DNA of 64,000 bases, from contig CAZSEX010000003.1 of NCBI GenBank assembly GCA_964606065.1, positions 50,726 through 114,725 of the forward strand. Reading direction: 5' to 3'. Both the position numbers and the translations under genes were made by a program. Positions within the stretch are counted from its first letter, which is position 1; every line of letters begins with the position of its first letter. This DNA is from JAFGHJ01 sp964606065. GTDB lineage: Bacteria > Hydrothermota > UBA3072. Of the stretch, positions 44,763 to 53,750 are shown piece after piece. The notes under the pieces were generated by a model, which was given only the letters and a program-made list of their open reading frames with translations, did not search any database and had not been told where the DNA came from.

Positions 44763-45872
44763 ATCAAACCTTTTATCACTTTTCCCTCCTCGACCTTTCA
44801 TTTTCCTTGTTTTATTTTTGAATAGAATATTAAACGTTGTGCCCTTGTTGGGGGTGCTTTCGATTTTTATTTCTCCCGAGTGTTCTTCTATCACTTTCTT
44901 AACAACTGTCATCCCCAGACCGGTACCTTTTTTGCCGTGAGTGAAAAAAGGTTCGAAAATTCTGCTTATTATCTCCGTGGACATTCCGATACCGTTATCC
45001 CGAACGAAAAGTTTTATTCCTGTTTCGGTCTTTTCCGCTCCCAGTTCGATTTTTCCTTTTTCTTTTATTGCTTCTCTCGCGTTTTTCAAAAGATTTAACA
45101 GAACCCTTTTCATTTTGAATGGGTCAAGTTCGTAAAAAAGATTTTCACACGGCAGAATTACTATTTCTATTTCTTTCCCATCGGAAGTTTTACCAAACAG
45201 TTCTACAACTTCTTTGAGATACTGATAAATGTCGATCGCCCGGAAATCCAGCGAACCTCTGTCTCTACCGAATTCAAGGATATCTTCTATCATCTCGAAA
45301 GAGAAATCCACAGAATTGCCGATAGATTTTGCGTATTTCTTTATCCTCTCGTCGTTACTTATATCCTCTAAAATATCAGCGTATCCCTTGATAGCTGAAA
45401 GAGGTGATTTTAAATCGTGAATTATAGTTGCTCCGAGTTTTTCGATGGTCGCGAGTCGTTCTTCCCGAAGGGCTTTTTCCACAACTTTATCATTGATGTT
45501 ACGCAGCCTGTTTGAAAGTATTTGAAAAAGGCTGACGACAATGTTAGGATACTTTGCAAAAAGTTTATAAAAATCTTTTATGTCGCTCTTGTAAAGAACG
45601 GTTTTTTCTGCCGCTGTTACGGTAGCCGAACGCGAACTTTCAATAAGTGACATTTCGCCAATAATGTCTCCGGGTTTAAGCTCTGCTAATAGCTCTCCCC
45701 TTTTTTTTACCAGAGCATATCCTTCTTTTACAATAAAAAGTTCTTCACCGGGTTCGTCTTCTTTAACTATTACTTCGTTTTTTTTAAAAGTAATTTCTTC
45801 GAAGATTTTTTCGAGTGCGGCAGTTTCTTTTTCTCCTATTCCTGTAAAAGCCTTTTTCAACAAATTCCTCAT
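44748..45872 (-). CDS. Histidine kinase with N-terminal cyclic-nucleotide-binding domain
   Basis: 374 residues. Residues 5-115 form a cNMP-binding (CRP-like) domain with the PGDIIGEMSLIESSRSATV pattern. A HisKA domain carries the phospho-accepting His 152 (IIHDLKSPL), and a complete HATPase domain has NLLKNAREAI, DNGIGM and GTGLGMTVVKK. It is soluble and no partner regulator is adjacent. It is the only intact histidine kinase seen, so it could feed the Hpt cluster 4 kb away. Confidence 0.92.
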   Translation of the reverse strand: MRNLLKKAFTGIGEKETAALEKIFEEITFKKNEVIVKEDEPGEELFIVKEGYALVKKRGELLAELKPGDIIGEMSLIESSRSATVTAAEKTVLYKSDIKDFYKLFAKYPNIVVSLFQILSNRLRNINDKVVEKALREERLATIEKLGATIIHDLKSPLSAIKGYADILEDISNDERIKKYAKSIGNSVDFSFEMIEDILEFGRDRGSLDFRAIDIYQYLKEVVELFGKTSDGKEIEIVILPCENLFYELDPFKMKRVLLNLLKNAREAIKEKGKIELGAEKTETGIKLFVRDNGIGMSTEIISRIFEPFFTHGKKGTGLGMTVVKKVIEEHSGEIKIESTPNKGTTFNILFKNKTRKMKGRGGKSDKRFDKKES

Positions 45873-46009
45873 ACTTTAAAAATAATCTCAGGCTGTTAAA
45901 TGTCAACGATAATGGTTCTTGCGAGCCGTTATAAGATAGACCGGTTTTTTTACTAATTTGAAATCTGTTTTTTGGTAGAAATTATTTGACGATGTCTTTG
46001 TTGTTAAAA

Positions 46010-46699
46010 TTAGTTTCTTATTTCTACTATCTCCGCGCACTCCTCTAAAATCAGAGAGGTTTCTTTTATGTATCCGTCCGGATAAGATTTTATATCCGAA
46101 AACTCGGGAGAAAGAGTTTTGACATTTCTAAAATTCTGAAGAACAAATTTTTTGACTGGCCCTATTTCTTCGCAAATCTTTTTAACATCTTCTTTGTCCA
46201 CGATTCCGGGTACCATCGTGGTTCTAAACTCATAACTTTTTGTTTCTTTTATAATTTCGATACTTTTTTCTATGTCTTTGAATGCAGCTTTGTCCCCGGT
46301 GGCAAGAGGATATTTTAGGGGCGAAGTTTTTACGTCCATTGCGATATAATCGATAAAAGGTAGAACTTCCTTTAGTTTCTCTGGCTGCGTTCCGTTTGTG
46401 TCTAATTTTATGTCGATGTTTACTTCGTCTTTAATCCTTGTGAAAAACCCCTTTAGTTTTTTCGATAGAAGAGGTTCTCCTCCGGTAAAAGCGACCCCGT
46501 CAATAAAACCTTTCCTGTTTTTTAATTCTTCAATTATTTTACTCTGTGAAATATCCGGGATTTCTTTTAGGAGTTCAGGTAATACAAGATCAAGGTTATG
46601 ACAATACGGGCATCTTAAATTACAACCTCCTATGAAAACTACCGAGGAAATTTTGCCGGGAAACTCTATAACGCTGGTTCCCAAAAAAGATTTAATCAT
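46010..46699 (-). CDS. nrdG: Anaerobic ribonucleotide reductase activating protein (radical SAM)
   Basis: 229 residues. The radical-SAM cluster motif GGCNLRCPYCHN lies near residue 25, followed by AFTGGEPLLS. It installs the glycyl radical on the reductase using SAM and a 4Fe-4S cluster. It is seven bases downstream of the small gene encoding the glycyl-radical tail, consistent with direct action on that peptide. Confidence 0.9.
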   Translation of the reverse strand: MIKSFLGTSVIEFPGKISSVVFIGGCNLRCPYCHNLDLVLPELLKEIPDISQSKIIEELKNRKGFIDGVAFTGGEPLLSKKLKGFFTRIKDEVNIDIKLDTNGTQPEKLKEVLPFIDYIAMDVKTSPLKYPLATGDKAAFKDIEKSIEIIKETKSYEFRTTMVPGIVDKEDVKKICEEIGPVKKFVLQNFRNVKTLSPEFSDIKSYPDGYIKETSLILEECAEIVEIRN

Positions 46700-46706
46700 G
46701 TCAGCT

Positions 46707-46880
46707 TTATTGTTTTTCCGTTTTCAAATATTTTCTTTCTTTAAACTCTTCCTTTTTCCCTTCATTCCAGTCTTGGACAGGTCTGTAGTATCCGACTACA
46801 CGGGAATATACTTCGGCTCTTATTGCGCGGACTTTTTTACTACCGTTTTCATTATCCAGTGTGTTTTTTTCTTTTTCCAT
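46707..46880 (-). CDS. Free-standing glycyl-radical C-terminal domain of the class III ribonucleotide reductase
   Basis: 57 residues. The C-terminal half (AEVYSRVVGYYRPVQDWNEG, then KKEEFKER) is the glycyl-radical tail normally found at the C-terminus of NrdD; the radical glycine would be Gly 30 in RVVGYYRP. GGGAGGG precedes the ATG with nine bases of spacing, so it is translated on its own. It lies 16 bases after the nrdD stop and is in another frame. The N-terminal 20 residues are charged and unrecognised. It would have to dock into NrdD, as GrcA/YfiD does with pyruvate formate-lyase. Confidence 0.8.
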   Translation of the reverse strand: MEKEKNTLDNENGSKKVRAIRAEVYSRVVGYYRPVQDWNEGKKEEFKERKYLKTEKQ

Positions 46881-46896
46881 TTTGTTTTTCCCTCCC

Positions 46897-49020
46897 TTAA
46901 TTTGCTTTGTTTAAAAAAACCTGCAGGGTTTCTTTTTCTTCCTCTTGGGGAAGCTCGTCTTCGATTCTTTTATACGATCCTTCCTTCATGGTTTTTAAAG
47001 TTTCTTCACTTAGCTCGACAGTTTGTCCGAATTCTTCTAATTCTTCATCGGTATGAGGATAAGGACAGTAGAAGTGTTCTCCAGGTACATACCCGTGAAC
47101 AGGGCATATTGAAAAAGTGGGAGTGAAACTGAAATAAGGAAGAGAAAATCTGTTGACTATTTTTCTGGTAAGATCCCGTACTGTTCTCCAATCCGTTATA
47201 GCTTCTCCGAGGAAAATGTGGACGACGGTTCCTCCGGTGAATAAAATCTGAAGAGGATCCTGATGTTCCAGAACGATGAAGGCATCATCGACTTCGTTGA
47301 CTGGAGGATGCACTGAATTCGTGTAATAGGGAGCATCGGTTCCTTTTGTGTAAATATCGGGGAACCGCTCTTTGTCCTTTCTTGCCAGACGGTAAGAAGC
47401 GCTTTCTGCCGGCGAAGCTTCCAGGTTATATAAGTTCCCTGTTTCCTCCTGGAATTCCAAGAGCTTATTAGACATAAATTTAAGTATATTCTCAGCCCAT
47501 TCTTTTCCTTCCCGGGACAAAACCCCTTTTCCGAACATGTTTACGCAGGCTTCATTGGTTCCTATCAAACCTATTGTCGAAAAATGATTATCCCAGTAAG
47601 AACCGGAAGTTTCTTTAATAATTCTTAAGTAATGTTTTGTGTAAGGATACAGCCCTTCTTCCGTAAAATCTTCTACAATTTTTCTCTTAAGTTCTAAAGA
47701 TTCCTTTGCGGTTTCCATAACATTGGAGAGCCTATCAAAGAACTCATCATTATTATTAGAAAGATAGGCTATTCTGGGGAGATTTATGGTTACAACGCCT
47801 ATACTGCCTGTCATTGGATTGGAACCAAAAAGACCTCCTCCTCTTTTTCGGAGCTCTCTATTGTCTAATCTCAACCGGCAGCACATACTCCGTGCGTCTT
47901 CGGGATCCATATCCGATGAGACAAAATTACTAAAATAAGGTATTCCGTATTTACCTGTCATTTCCCATAGAGGTATAAGTTCCTCGTTTTCCCAGTCGAA
48001 GTCTTTTGTTATATTATAAGTAGGAATGGGAAAAGTAAAAATTCTCCCTTTAGCGTCTCCCGCCATCATTAATTCGGCGAGGGCTCTGTTAATCATATTC
48101 ATTTCTTTTTGGAAGTCTCCGTATGTTTCATTTTTCTCCCTACCCCCGATTATAACTTTTGTTTCTTTGAAGCTCTCTGGAACTTTCAGGTCCAGAGTGA
48201 TATTCGAGAAAGGTGTTTGGAACCCTACTCTCGTAGGCACATTGATATTAAATAGGAATTCCTGCAATGCTTGTTTTGTATCTGAATAATCCAGATTGTC
48301 AAAGCGAATAAAGGGAGCCAGAAGTGTGTCGAAATTGGAAAACGCCTGTGCTCCTGCCGCTTCTCCCTGAAGGGTATAAATAAAATTGACGACCTGCCCG
48401 AGCGCGCTTCTTAAGTGTTTCGCGGGAGAGGACTCAACTTTTCCGCTCATACCCCTGAACCCATCCTTTAAAAGATCCATCAAGTCCCAGCCCACACAGT
48501 AAGGTCCGAGTATGCCGAGATCATGAATGTGAAAATCGCCGCTGCTGTGCGCTTCTCTTATTCGAGGGCTGTAGATTTTGCCGAGCCAGTACCTGGCGGT
48601 TACCGAAGAAGACACATAAAAATTTAGACCCTGAAGAGAAAAGTTCATATTGGAGTTTTCGTGAACTCTCCAATCTTCCTTTTTTAAATATTTTCCCATA
48701 ATGCCTTCGACATCTTTAAAAACATCTTCAACTTTGCGGGCTTCGTTTCTCTTTTCTCGGTAAAGGATGTAGGCTCTGGCAACGTCCGGTAGTTTTCTTA
48801 ACATTAGAGTTTCTTCCACATAATTTTGTATTTCTTCGACTGTGGGAATATTTCCCAGTCTGAAGAAATTCATATAAAGCGAGGTTTCTACCTGATTGGT
48901 TATGGCGGTGGCGTTTTCTTTTACGCCTATTGCTTTCAACGCTTTTGAAATCGCAACGTTTATCTTTTTCTTGTTATAAGGGACAACGTTACCGGACCTT
49001 TTTCTAATAAGCCATTCCAT
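46897..49020 (-). CDS. nrdD: Class III (anaerobic) ribonucleotide reductase, catalytic part lacking the glycyl-radical tail
   Basis: 707 residues. An ATP-cone (about 5-95) is followed by the NrdD catalytic domain (CCRLRLDNREL, GGGLFGSNPMTG, TIGLIGTNEACV) and the cysteine motif CPVHGYVPGEHFYCP near 640. After this it ends in an acidic tail (ELPQEEEKETLQ) instead of the RVxGY glycyl-radical segment of family members; that segment is on the next small gene. It reduces ribonucleoside triphosphates without oxygen. AAAGGAGGG precedes the ATG. Confidence 0.9.
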   Translation of the reverse strand: MEWLIRKRSGNVVPYNKKKINVAISKALKAIGVKENATAITNQVETSLYMNFFRLGNIPTVEEIQNYVEETLMLRKLPDVARAYILYREKRNEARKVEDVFKDVEGIMGKYLKKEDWRVHENSNMNFSLQGLNFYVSSSVTARYWLGKIYSPRIREAHSSGDFHIHDLGILGPYCVGWDLMDLLKDGFRGMSGKVESSPAKHLRSALGQVVNFIYTLQGEAAGAQAFSNFDTLLAPFIRFDNLDYSDTKQALQEFLFNINVPTRVGFQTPFSNITLDLKVPESFKETKVIIGGREKNETYGDFQKEMNMINRALAELMMAGDAKGRIFTFPIPTYNITKDFDWENEELIPLWEMTGKYGIPYFSNFVSSDMDPEDARSMCCRLRLDNRELRKRGGGLFGSNPMTGSIGVVTINLPRIAYLSNNNDEFFDRLSNVMETAKESLELKRKIVEDFTEEGLYPYTKHYLRIIKETSGSYWDNHFSTIGLIGTNEACVNMFGKGVLSREGKEWAENILKFMSNKLLEFQEETGNLYNLEASPAESASYRLARKDKERFPDIYTKGTDAPYYTNSVHPPVNEVDDAFIVLEHQDPLQILFTGGTVVHIFLGEAITDWRTVRDLTRKIVNRFSLPYFSFTPTFSICPVHGYVPGEHFYCPYPHTDEELEEFGQTVELSEETLKTMKEGSYKRIEDELPQEEEKETLQVFLNKAN

Positions 49021-49081
49021 TAAATACCCTCCTTTAAGTGAAACGCAAACATTATTTTAAACGGAGAAACAAAGCCTTTAC

Positions 49082-49102
49082 TTTTTTCGTATAACGAAAA
49101 AA
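49082..49102. promoter_or_regulatory. Inverted repeat in the nrdD leader
   Basis: TTTTTTCGT, ATA, ACGAAAAAA is a perfect 9-bp inverted repeat in the roughly 140-base nrdD leader. It could be an operator or a weak hairpin. No NrdR box or cobalamin-riboswitch signature was recognised. Confidence 0.35.
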
Positions 49103-49165
49103 CCCGATATTGGCAACCATTAATGAACAAAGATTCAAATTTCGCATTTTGTGTATCTGTATTTT

Positions 49166-49193
49166 ATATTAAAAAAACAGCCTTATAAGTCAA
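49166..49193 (-). promoter_or_regulatory. Likely promoter of the nrdD operon
   Basis: On the minus strand TTGACT, 16 bases, TAATAT (4 of 6). It leaves a leader of about 140 bases before nrdD. Confidence 0.45.
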
Positions 49194-49265
49194 GGGGCAT
49201 TATTAACTTTTTTTTAAAAAAAACACAAATCTTGACTTTGCTGTTTCTTATGTTAATGTAAAAGA

Positions 49266-49859
49266 ATGAGCACCTTAAGCAAATATATTATCATAAGAAA
49301 ATCGTTGCATCTCTCGACGGCTTTAGTTCCTATTGTTTATATTTTTACTCCCGGAGCTACTGTGGTTGTAAGCCTTTTTTTTCTTGCTTTTTTTTCTTTA
49401 ATTATCGATTTTCTTAGATTGAAGATAAAGCCGATAAGAAATTTTTTTGACCGTTATTTAGGAAAATTATTCTGGGAAAAAGAAAGAAATACTTTAACAG
49501 CCGCCACTCACTATGCGGTTGCAGCTTTCCTTACTGTTTATTTTTTTGATAAATGGATAGCTATCGCGGTGTTGCTTTTTCTCGCTTTCGGAGACACGGC
49601 TGCGCATGTAATCGGAGTACGCTGGGGAAGGAATCGCATCGGTTCAAAACAATCGGAGAAAACAATCGAAGGTAGTTTTGCGTGTATTGTTATTTGCCTT
49701 AGCATTTCTTTTCTTTTGCCTCAACCCGATTTGTTTGTTCTTTTTGTCGGTTCGGTCGTGGCTTCTCTGGTGGAGTTTTTCCCTTTCGGAATCGACGACA
49801 ATTTTACTCTTCCTATTATATCCGGAGCGGCAATGGAAATTATGGTTAAACTTTTCTAA
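49266..49859 (+). CDS. Dolichol/phytol kinase-like membrane protein (CTP transferase fold)
   Basis: 197 residues with five to six membrane segments. RKSLHLSTALVPIVY near 12, FGDTAAHVIGVRWGRNRIG near 117 and KTIEGS near 140 match the SEC59/phytol-kinase branch of the phosphatidate cytidylyltransferase superfamily. It probably phosphorylates a prenol with CTP or is related to that reaction. A TTGACT at 49232 lies upstream, but its -10 is poor. Confidence 0.75.
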   Translation: MSTLSKYIIIRKSLHLSTALVPIVYIFTPGATVVVSLFFLAFFSLIIDFLRLKIKPIRNFFDRYLGKLFWEKERNTLTAATHYAVAAFLTVYFFDKWIAIAVLLFLAFGDTAAHVIGVRWGRNRIGSKQSEKTIEGSFACIVICLSISFLLPQPDLFVLFVGSVVASLVEFFPFGIDDNFTLPIISGAAMEIMVKLF

Positions 49860-49879
49860 AATTTGAATCTTCCGGTACT

Positions 49880-49915
49880 GAAAAAAAGCCCATATCGAGA
49901 AAAAGGATATGGGCT
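49880..49915 (-). terminator. Rho-independent terminator of the outer membrane protein gene
   Basis: A perfect 10-bp stem (AGCCCATATC/GATATGGGCT) with a nine-base loop is followed on the minus strand by seven T. It lies 30 bases after the stop at 49945. Confidence 0.9.
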
Positions 49916-49944
49916 ACAATGAAGAAAGTTTAAAGAGGATAATA

Positions 49945-51054
49945 TTATCTATAACTCACAGATAAATTAAAGTGATTCTCTTCTCTTAAGGAAGGTTCCT
50001 TTTTTATCAGTGTGCTGCTTGATGCCGAGAGATTCAGAACGATTCTTCCAAAATCTAATCCTAATCCTCCGGTAAGAAAGACCTGATCATAACTATCCTC
50101 GCCAAAGGTAGGCGAAGTTACAAATGTTATCGGAGCCGGATTGGTGTAAAAACCTGCGCTGATAGACAAACAATCATTGAGTTTGTATTGTCCGCCGAGA
50201 TGTATTCTGATTATATTTCTAAAATTGTCTGAATCCCATGCCTCTCCGGAATAGGCTAATTTCCAGTGCATATACTCGCCTGACAGGTTCATATATATTC
50301 TGTTTCTTATATTTATCCCGGTTCCAAAGCCCAATACGAGAGGCAACCCTTCGCCGGATTCAGCCGAAGATACTGTGCCGCTATGATTTTCTTTGTAGGC
50401 TTTCCCAAAACCTTTCTTAATAAGAGCGCCAAAAGAAAAAATATCGTTTGCCTTATATTGCAAACCCAGGCTGGGTTCGATACCGTATTTATCCAGACTA
50501 TAATAATAACCGCTATAAACGGTATCGGCGGTTTTAAAAGACGAGCTGGAACGCATCCAGAATACAGCTATATTTAATCCCACAGAAAACTTACCGTTTA
50601 TTTTTTTGGCAATTGTTGGATTTAAAGAGTAAAACCTTATCGCATCAGATTCTTCTGCGGGAATAGACCTGAATCCATCAGGGGTAGATGAGTCGGGGAC
50701 CGTAACTGTTGATGAATCTTGTTGCGCGACCATATAAGGAACAGATAGAGACATGCTCATAAAAAGATCCTTTTTAAACGGAAATGCGACACCCAGATAA
50801 TCGGGAAAAGCATAATCCGTTGAAGCGGTATCCTGCGGAATGCCGACAAAAGACATCTTTCCTTTTGTTAACTTATAACCCGCAAAAACATTAAACTTTT
50901 CGGCGCCCGCAAAGGCGGCAGGATTATACAAACCGCATTCGATGTTATTATATAAGCCCACGGGAGCGCCTCCTATACCAAGAGAATAACCTCCTATGTC
51001 ATTCGACTGATAGTAGCAACCATAAGCAAAAACACACAAAGAAAAAAACCACAT
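49945..51054 (-). CDS. Outer membrane beta-barrel protein (OmpP1/FadL-like)
   Basis: 369 residues. A short signal-like start (MWFFSLCVFAYG) is followed by alternating beta strands with many aromatic and glycine residues. YNPAAFAGAEKFNVFAGYK resembles the 'NPA.la' element of FadL/OmpP1 transporters, and the protein ends in a strand, LSVSYR. It is probably an outer-membrane channel for hydrophobic compounds; the substrate is not evident. It has its own promoter and terminator. Confidence 0.75.
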   Translation of the reverse strand: MWFFSLCVFAYGCYYQSNDIGGYSLGIGGAPVGLYNNIECGLYNPAAFAGAEKFNVFAGYKLTKGKMSFVGIPQDTASTDYAFPDYLGVAFPFKKDLFMSMSLSVPYMVAQQDSSTVTVPDSSTPDGFRSIPAEESDAIRFYSLNPTIAKKINGKFSVGLNIAVFWMRSSSSFKTADTVYSGYYYSLDKYGIEPSLGLQYKANDIFSFGALIKKGFGKAYKENHSGTVSSAESGEGLPLVLGFGTGINIRNRIYMNLSGEYMHWKLAYSGEAWDSDNFRNIIRIHLGGQYKLNDCLSISAGFYTNPAPITFVTSPTFGEDSYDQVFLTGGLGLDFGRIVLNLSASSSTLIKKEPSLREENHFNLSVSYR

Positions 51055-51154
51055 AATATACCCCCTTTTTTATTTTTAACAAAAAAAACATTCTTAAAAG
51101 TATAACCGTAGCATAGGTGTTTTTTATACCTCAAAGTACTTTGTTGTTAAAAGC

Positions 51155-51182
51155 AATATACTTCTTTCTTGGATTTTGTCAA
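51155..51182 (-). promoter_or_regulatory. Promoter of the outer membrane protein gene
   Basis: On the minus strand TTGACA, 16 bases, TATATT (5 of 6). Confidence 0.7.
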
Positions 51183-51357
51183 GGGCTTTTATTTTTTTGT
51201 AGATTAAATGACTTGTTTATGCAGTCGTTCTGTTGTATCTGTCTTTCCGGGCGGTATTTCCTTTGGGGGTAGGAGTCTTGAGGTTGAAAATCTTTTTTTT
51301 GTAGGTAAAAAGCGGGTCAAAGGGTTTTTACGATTCCGGGAGCCTTTGGTGTGCCTC

Positions 51358-51385
51358 TTGACATATATGGAAATAAAATTATACT
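51358..51385 (+). promoter_or_regulatory. Promoter of the zinc-ribbon/comM cluster
   Basis: TTGACA, 16 bases, TATACT (5 of 6). It gives a leader of about 95 bases. Confidence 0.7.
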
Positions 51386-51487
51386 TTATGTAAGAAAGGT
51401 GTTGCCGATTAAGACGGAGAACGGAGAGGAATTGTTTATTGTAGTAGGCGAATGTTTACAATTTAAAACTAACAAAGGGAGGAGGAA

Positions 51488-51697
51488 GTGGATCTACCTA
51501 TGCAGTATCCCAAGTGTCAAAAATGCAATTTTGGCGTGCTTGTACCTCTGTCTGATTACGGACAGGGAGGAGCATCCATACCATACAAAGCCTGGGTTTG
51601 CACAAATCCTGATTGTCATTTTCACATCAGGATCGATAACGGGGAGCTCAGCTATGGTACGGATATAGGTATAAGCCAGAAGCAACAAAAAAGTTAA
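51488..51697 (+). CDS. Small zinc-ribbon-like protein
   Basis: 69 residues from a GTG start preceded by GGGAGGAGG. Two cysteine pairs (CQKC near 10 and CTNPDC near 38) would bind zinc. No family is recognised. It lies 15 bases before comM. Confidence 0.7.
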   Translation: MDLPMQYPKCQKCNFGVLVPLSDYGQGGASIPYKAWVCTNPDCHFHIRIDNGELSYGTDIGISQKQQKS

Positions 51698-51712
51698 ATA
51701 TTTAAAAACATA

Positions 51713-53251
51713 TTGGAGCTTTCAAGGGTCTTTTCCTGTGCGCTTCAAGGAATTGAAGCAAAAATCGTTGAAGTTGAAGTAAGTCTTTCAAGAGGACTAC
51801 CATCTTTTACGATAGTGGGTCTGCCGGAAACAGCGGTTAAAGAATCAAGGGAAAGAGTCGAAGCGGCAATAAAAAGTATGAGTTTTGAATTCCCGGTAAA
51901 GAAAATAACCGTTAATCTTGCTCCAGCTGATATAAGAAAGGAAGGGACTTCGCTTGATCTTCCAATAGCACTCGGTATTTTAGCCGCTTCCGGTCAGATT
52001 GACCCCGGGAGTTTAAAAAATGCTCTAATTATTGGAGAGCTTGCTCTTGACGGGAGAATAAGAAGAGTAAAAGGGGTTTTGCCCGCTTCTATTCTGGCAA
52101 AAGAAAACAAAATAAAACGAATGGTTGTTCCCTTTTTGAATGCTGAAGAAGCGGGAGTTGTAAAGGGAGCGGAAATATATCCCGTCAATAATATAAAAGA
52201 GTGCATCGAGGTTTTAGAGGACGGACTCAGAGAACCTTTTGTTGTAGATCTGAATAAAATGTTCAGAGAAACATCGAAGTTTGAACTCGATTTTTCGGAT
52301 GTTAAAGGCCAGGATGCGGCAAAAAGAGCGTTAGAAGTTGCTGTTGCCGGAGGACACAATGTTTTGATGATAGGTCCTCCCGGTTCAGGGAAAACAATGC
52401 TTTCGAAAAGGATTCCGACAGTGTTGCCTTTAATGAGCATTGAAGAGGCTATTGAAACGACAAAGATTCATTCCGTGGCGGGAGTTTTACCTCCTAAAGT
52501 TTCTCTCGTAGCTAAACGACCTTTTCGGTCGCCGCATCACACAATCTCATATGCCGGGCTCATTGGAGGGGGTACTTATCCTCAACCGGGGGAAGTTAGT
52601 ATGGCTCACAACGGAATTTTATTTCTGGATGAGTTGCCGGAATTCAACAGGAATGTGCTTGAAGTGCTTCGCCAGCCTCTGGAAGATGGGTTTGTGACTA
52701 TTTCCAGGGCTAAAAGTACAATAACTTATCCTGCTCGTTTTATGCTAATAGGAGCTATGAATCCATGTCCCTGCGGGTATTTCGGGGACCCTTTTAGAGA
52801 GTGTACCTGCAGCCCTTCGAAGATAGACCGGTATCGTTCAAAAATTTCGGGACCTTTGCTTGACAGAATCGACATGCACATTACGGTGGGGAGAGTTAAG
52901 TACAAAGAAATTATGGATATGAAAGAAGGAGAGAGTTCGGCATCTATCAGAGAAAGGATAGAAAAATGTCGTGGAATTCAGGAAGAAAGATATAAAAACG
53001 AAATCATATATTTTAACGCGCACCTCGATTCTAAAAAGATAAGGGAATATTGTTCAATAGGCGACAAAAGCAAGTCTCTTCTTAACGCTGCGATGGATAA
53101 ATTCGGTTTTTCCGCGAGGGCAGTAGATAGAATTTTAAAAATGGCAAGGACTATTTCCGACCTGGAAGGAGAGGTAAATATACAATCGCAACACATAGCG
53201 GAGGCGATTCAGTACAGAACCCTTGATAGGAAATTATGGTTGATGAAATAG
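51713..53251 (+). CDS. comM: ComM/YifB family Mg-chelatase-like AAA+ protein
   Basis: 512 residues. An N-terminal Lon-protease-like domain has GLPSFTIVGLPETAVKESRERV near 23 (family motif, split here by residue variation). The AAA+ domain has Walker A GPPGSGKTMLSK near 222, FLDELPEF near 303 and PCPCGYFGD near 350. ComM acts as a helicase that extends recombination during natural transformation. The TTG start has no Shine-Dalgarno; alignment to family N-termini puts the start within a residue or two. Confidence 0.93.
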   Translation: MELSRVFSCALQGIEAKIVEVEVSLSRGLPSFTIVGLPETAVKESRERVEAAIKSMSFEFPVKKITVNLAPADIRKEGTSLDLPIALGILAASGQIDPGSLKNALIIGELALDGRIRRVKGVLPASILAKENKIKRMVVPFLNAEEAGVVKGAEIYPVNNIKECIEVLEDGLREPFVVDLNKMFRETSKFELDFSDVKGQDAAKRALEVAVAGGHNVLMIGPPGSGKTMLSKRIPTVLPLMSIEEAIETTKIHSVAGVLPPKVSLVAKRPFRSPHHTISYAGLIGGGTYPQPGEVSMAHNGILFLDELPEFNRNVLEVLRQPLEDGFVTISRAKSTITYPARFMLIGAMNPCPCGYFGDPFRECTCSPSKIDRYRSKISGPLLDRIDMHITVGRVKYKEIMDMKEGESSASIRERIEKCRGIQEERYKNEIIYFNAHLDSKKIREYCSIGDKSKSLLNAAMDKFGFSARAVDRILKMARTISDLEGEVNIQSQHIAEAIQYRTLDRKLWLMK

Positions 53252-53306
53252 TGCAGGTTTTTTTAAGGGGAACGAAAGACGTATTAAATGGGTCTAACAA
53301 TTTATA

Positions 53307-53750
53307 GTGGAAAAAGATTGTAAAGGTACTAAAAACAATAAAGATATAGAAAAAATAAAGGATAATATTTCGCTTGAAGAATCTGAATCTAAAGGGAAAA
53401 GACTTTTACAGGTGTTATTTTTATTCGTTATAAGTGGAATTGTAATATCTTTAGGTATTTATTTAAGGTGGGATAAATGGATAATAGGTGTAGGGGTTTT
53501 TCTCTTTGGATTGGTATCACAGGGCTGGTCGAGTCTTGTTTCTCTTCTGGGAGGAGTTCCTGTTATCGGGAACCTTTTAGTAAAATTTCTGGCTCTGCCT
53601 TTAATTTTTCTTGTTAATGGAATAGGAAACCTTTTAGCGTTTTTAGCTATTAAAATGGGATATAAAAGAGAAATAATGGATACAAGATTACTTACCTGGA
53701 CCTTTGCCGGGGGGCTTTTGATAGGTTTCATAATAGGAGGATTAATATGA
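53307..53750 (+). CDS. Small membrane protein of unknown function
   Basis: 147 residues from a GTG without an evident ribosome site. The N-terminal 30 residues are charged; three to four membrane segments follow (about 33-75, 78-110 and 125-147). Its last four bases overlap the start of the next gene (ATGA), so it is probably coupled to the protease-barrel gene. Confidence 0.6.
   Translation: MEKDCKGTKNNKDIEKIKDNISLEESESKGKRLLQVLFLFVISGIVISLGIYLRWDKWIIGVGVFLFGLVSQGWSSLVSLLGGVPVIGNLLVKFLALPLIFLVNGIGNLLAFLAIKMGYKREIMDTRLLTWTFAGGLLIGFIIGGLI

Larger units (their letters stand above)
51055..51487. other. Gap of about 430 bases between the barrel gene and the zinc-ribbon gene
   Basis: It holds the two promoters listed separately (51155-51182 minus, 51358-51385 plus). 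The ORF-like stretches are short, have no ribosome site and cross the promoters. No RNA gene or repeat was recognised. Confidence 0.5.

Noticed and set aside
49021..49165. Cobalamin riboswitch or NrdR box in the nrdD leader
   Set aside because: No B12-box-like or NrdR-type repeat was recognised.
51351..51668. ORF with protein-like sequence before the zinc-ribbon gene
   Set aside because: It crosses the promoter at 51358-51385, has no ribosome site and is overlapped out of frame by the better supported zinc-ribbon gene.
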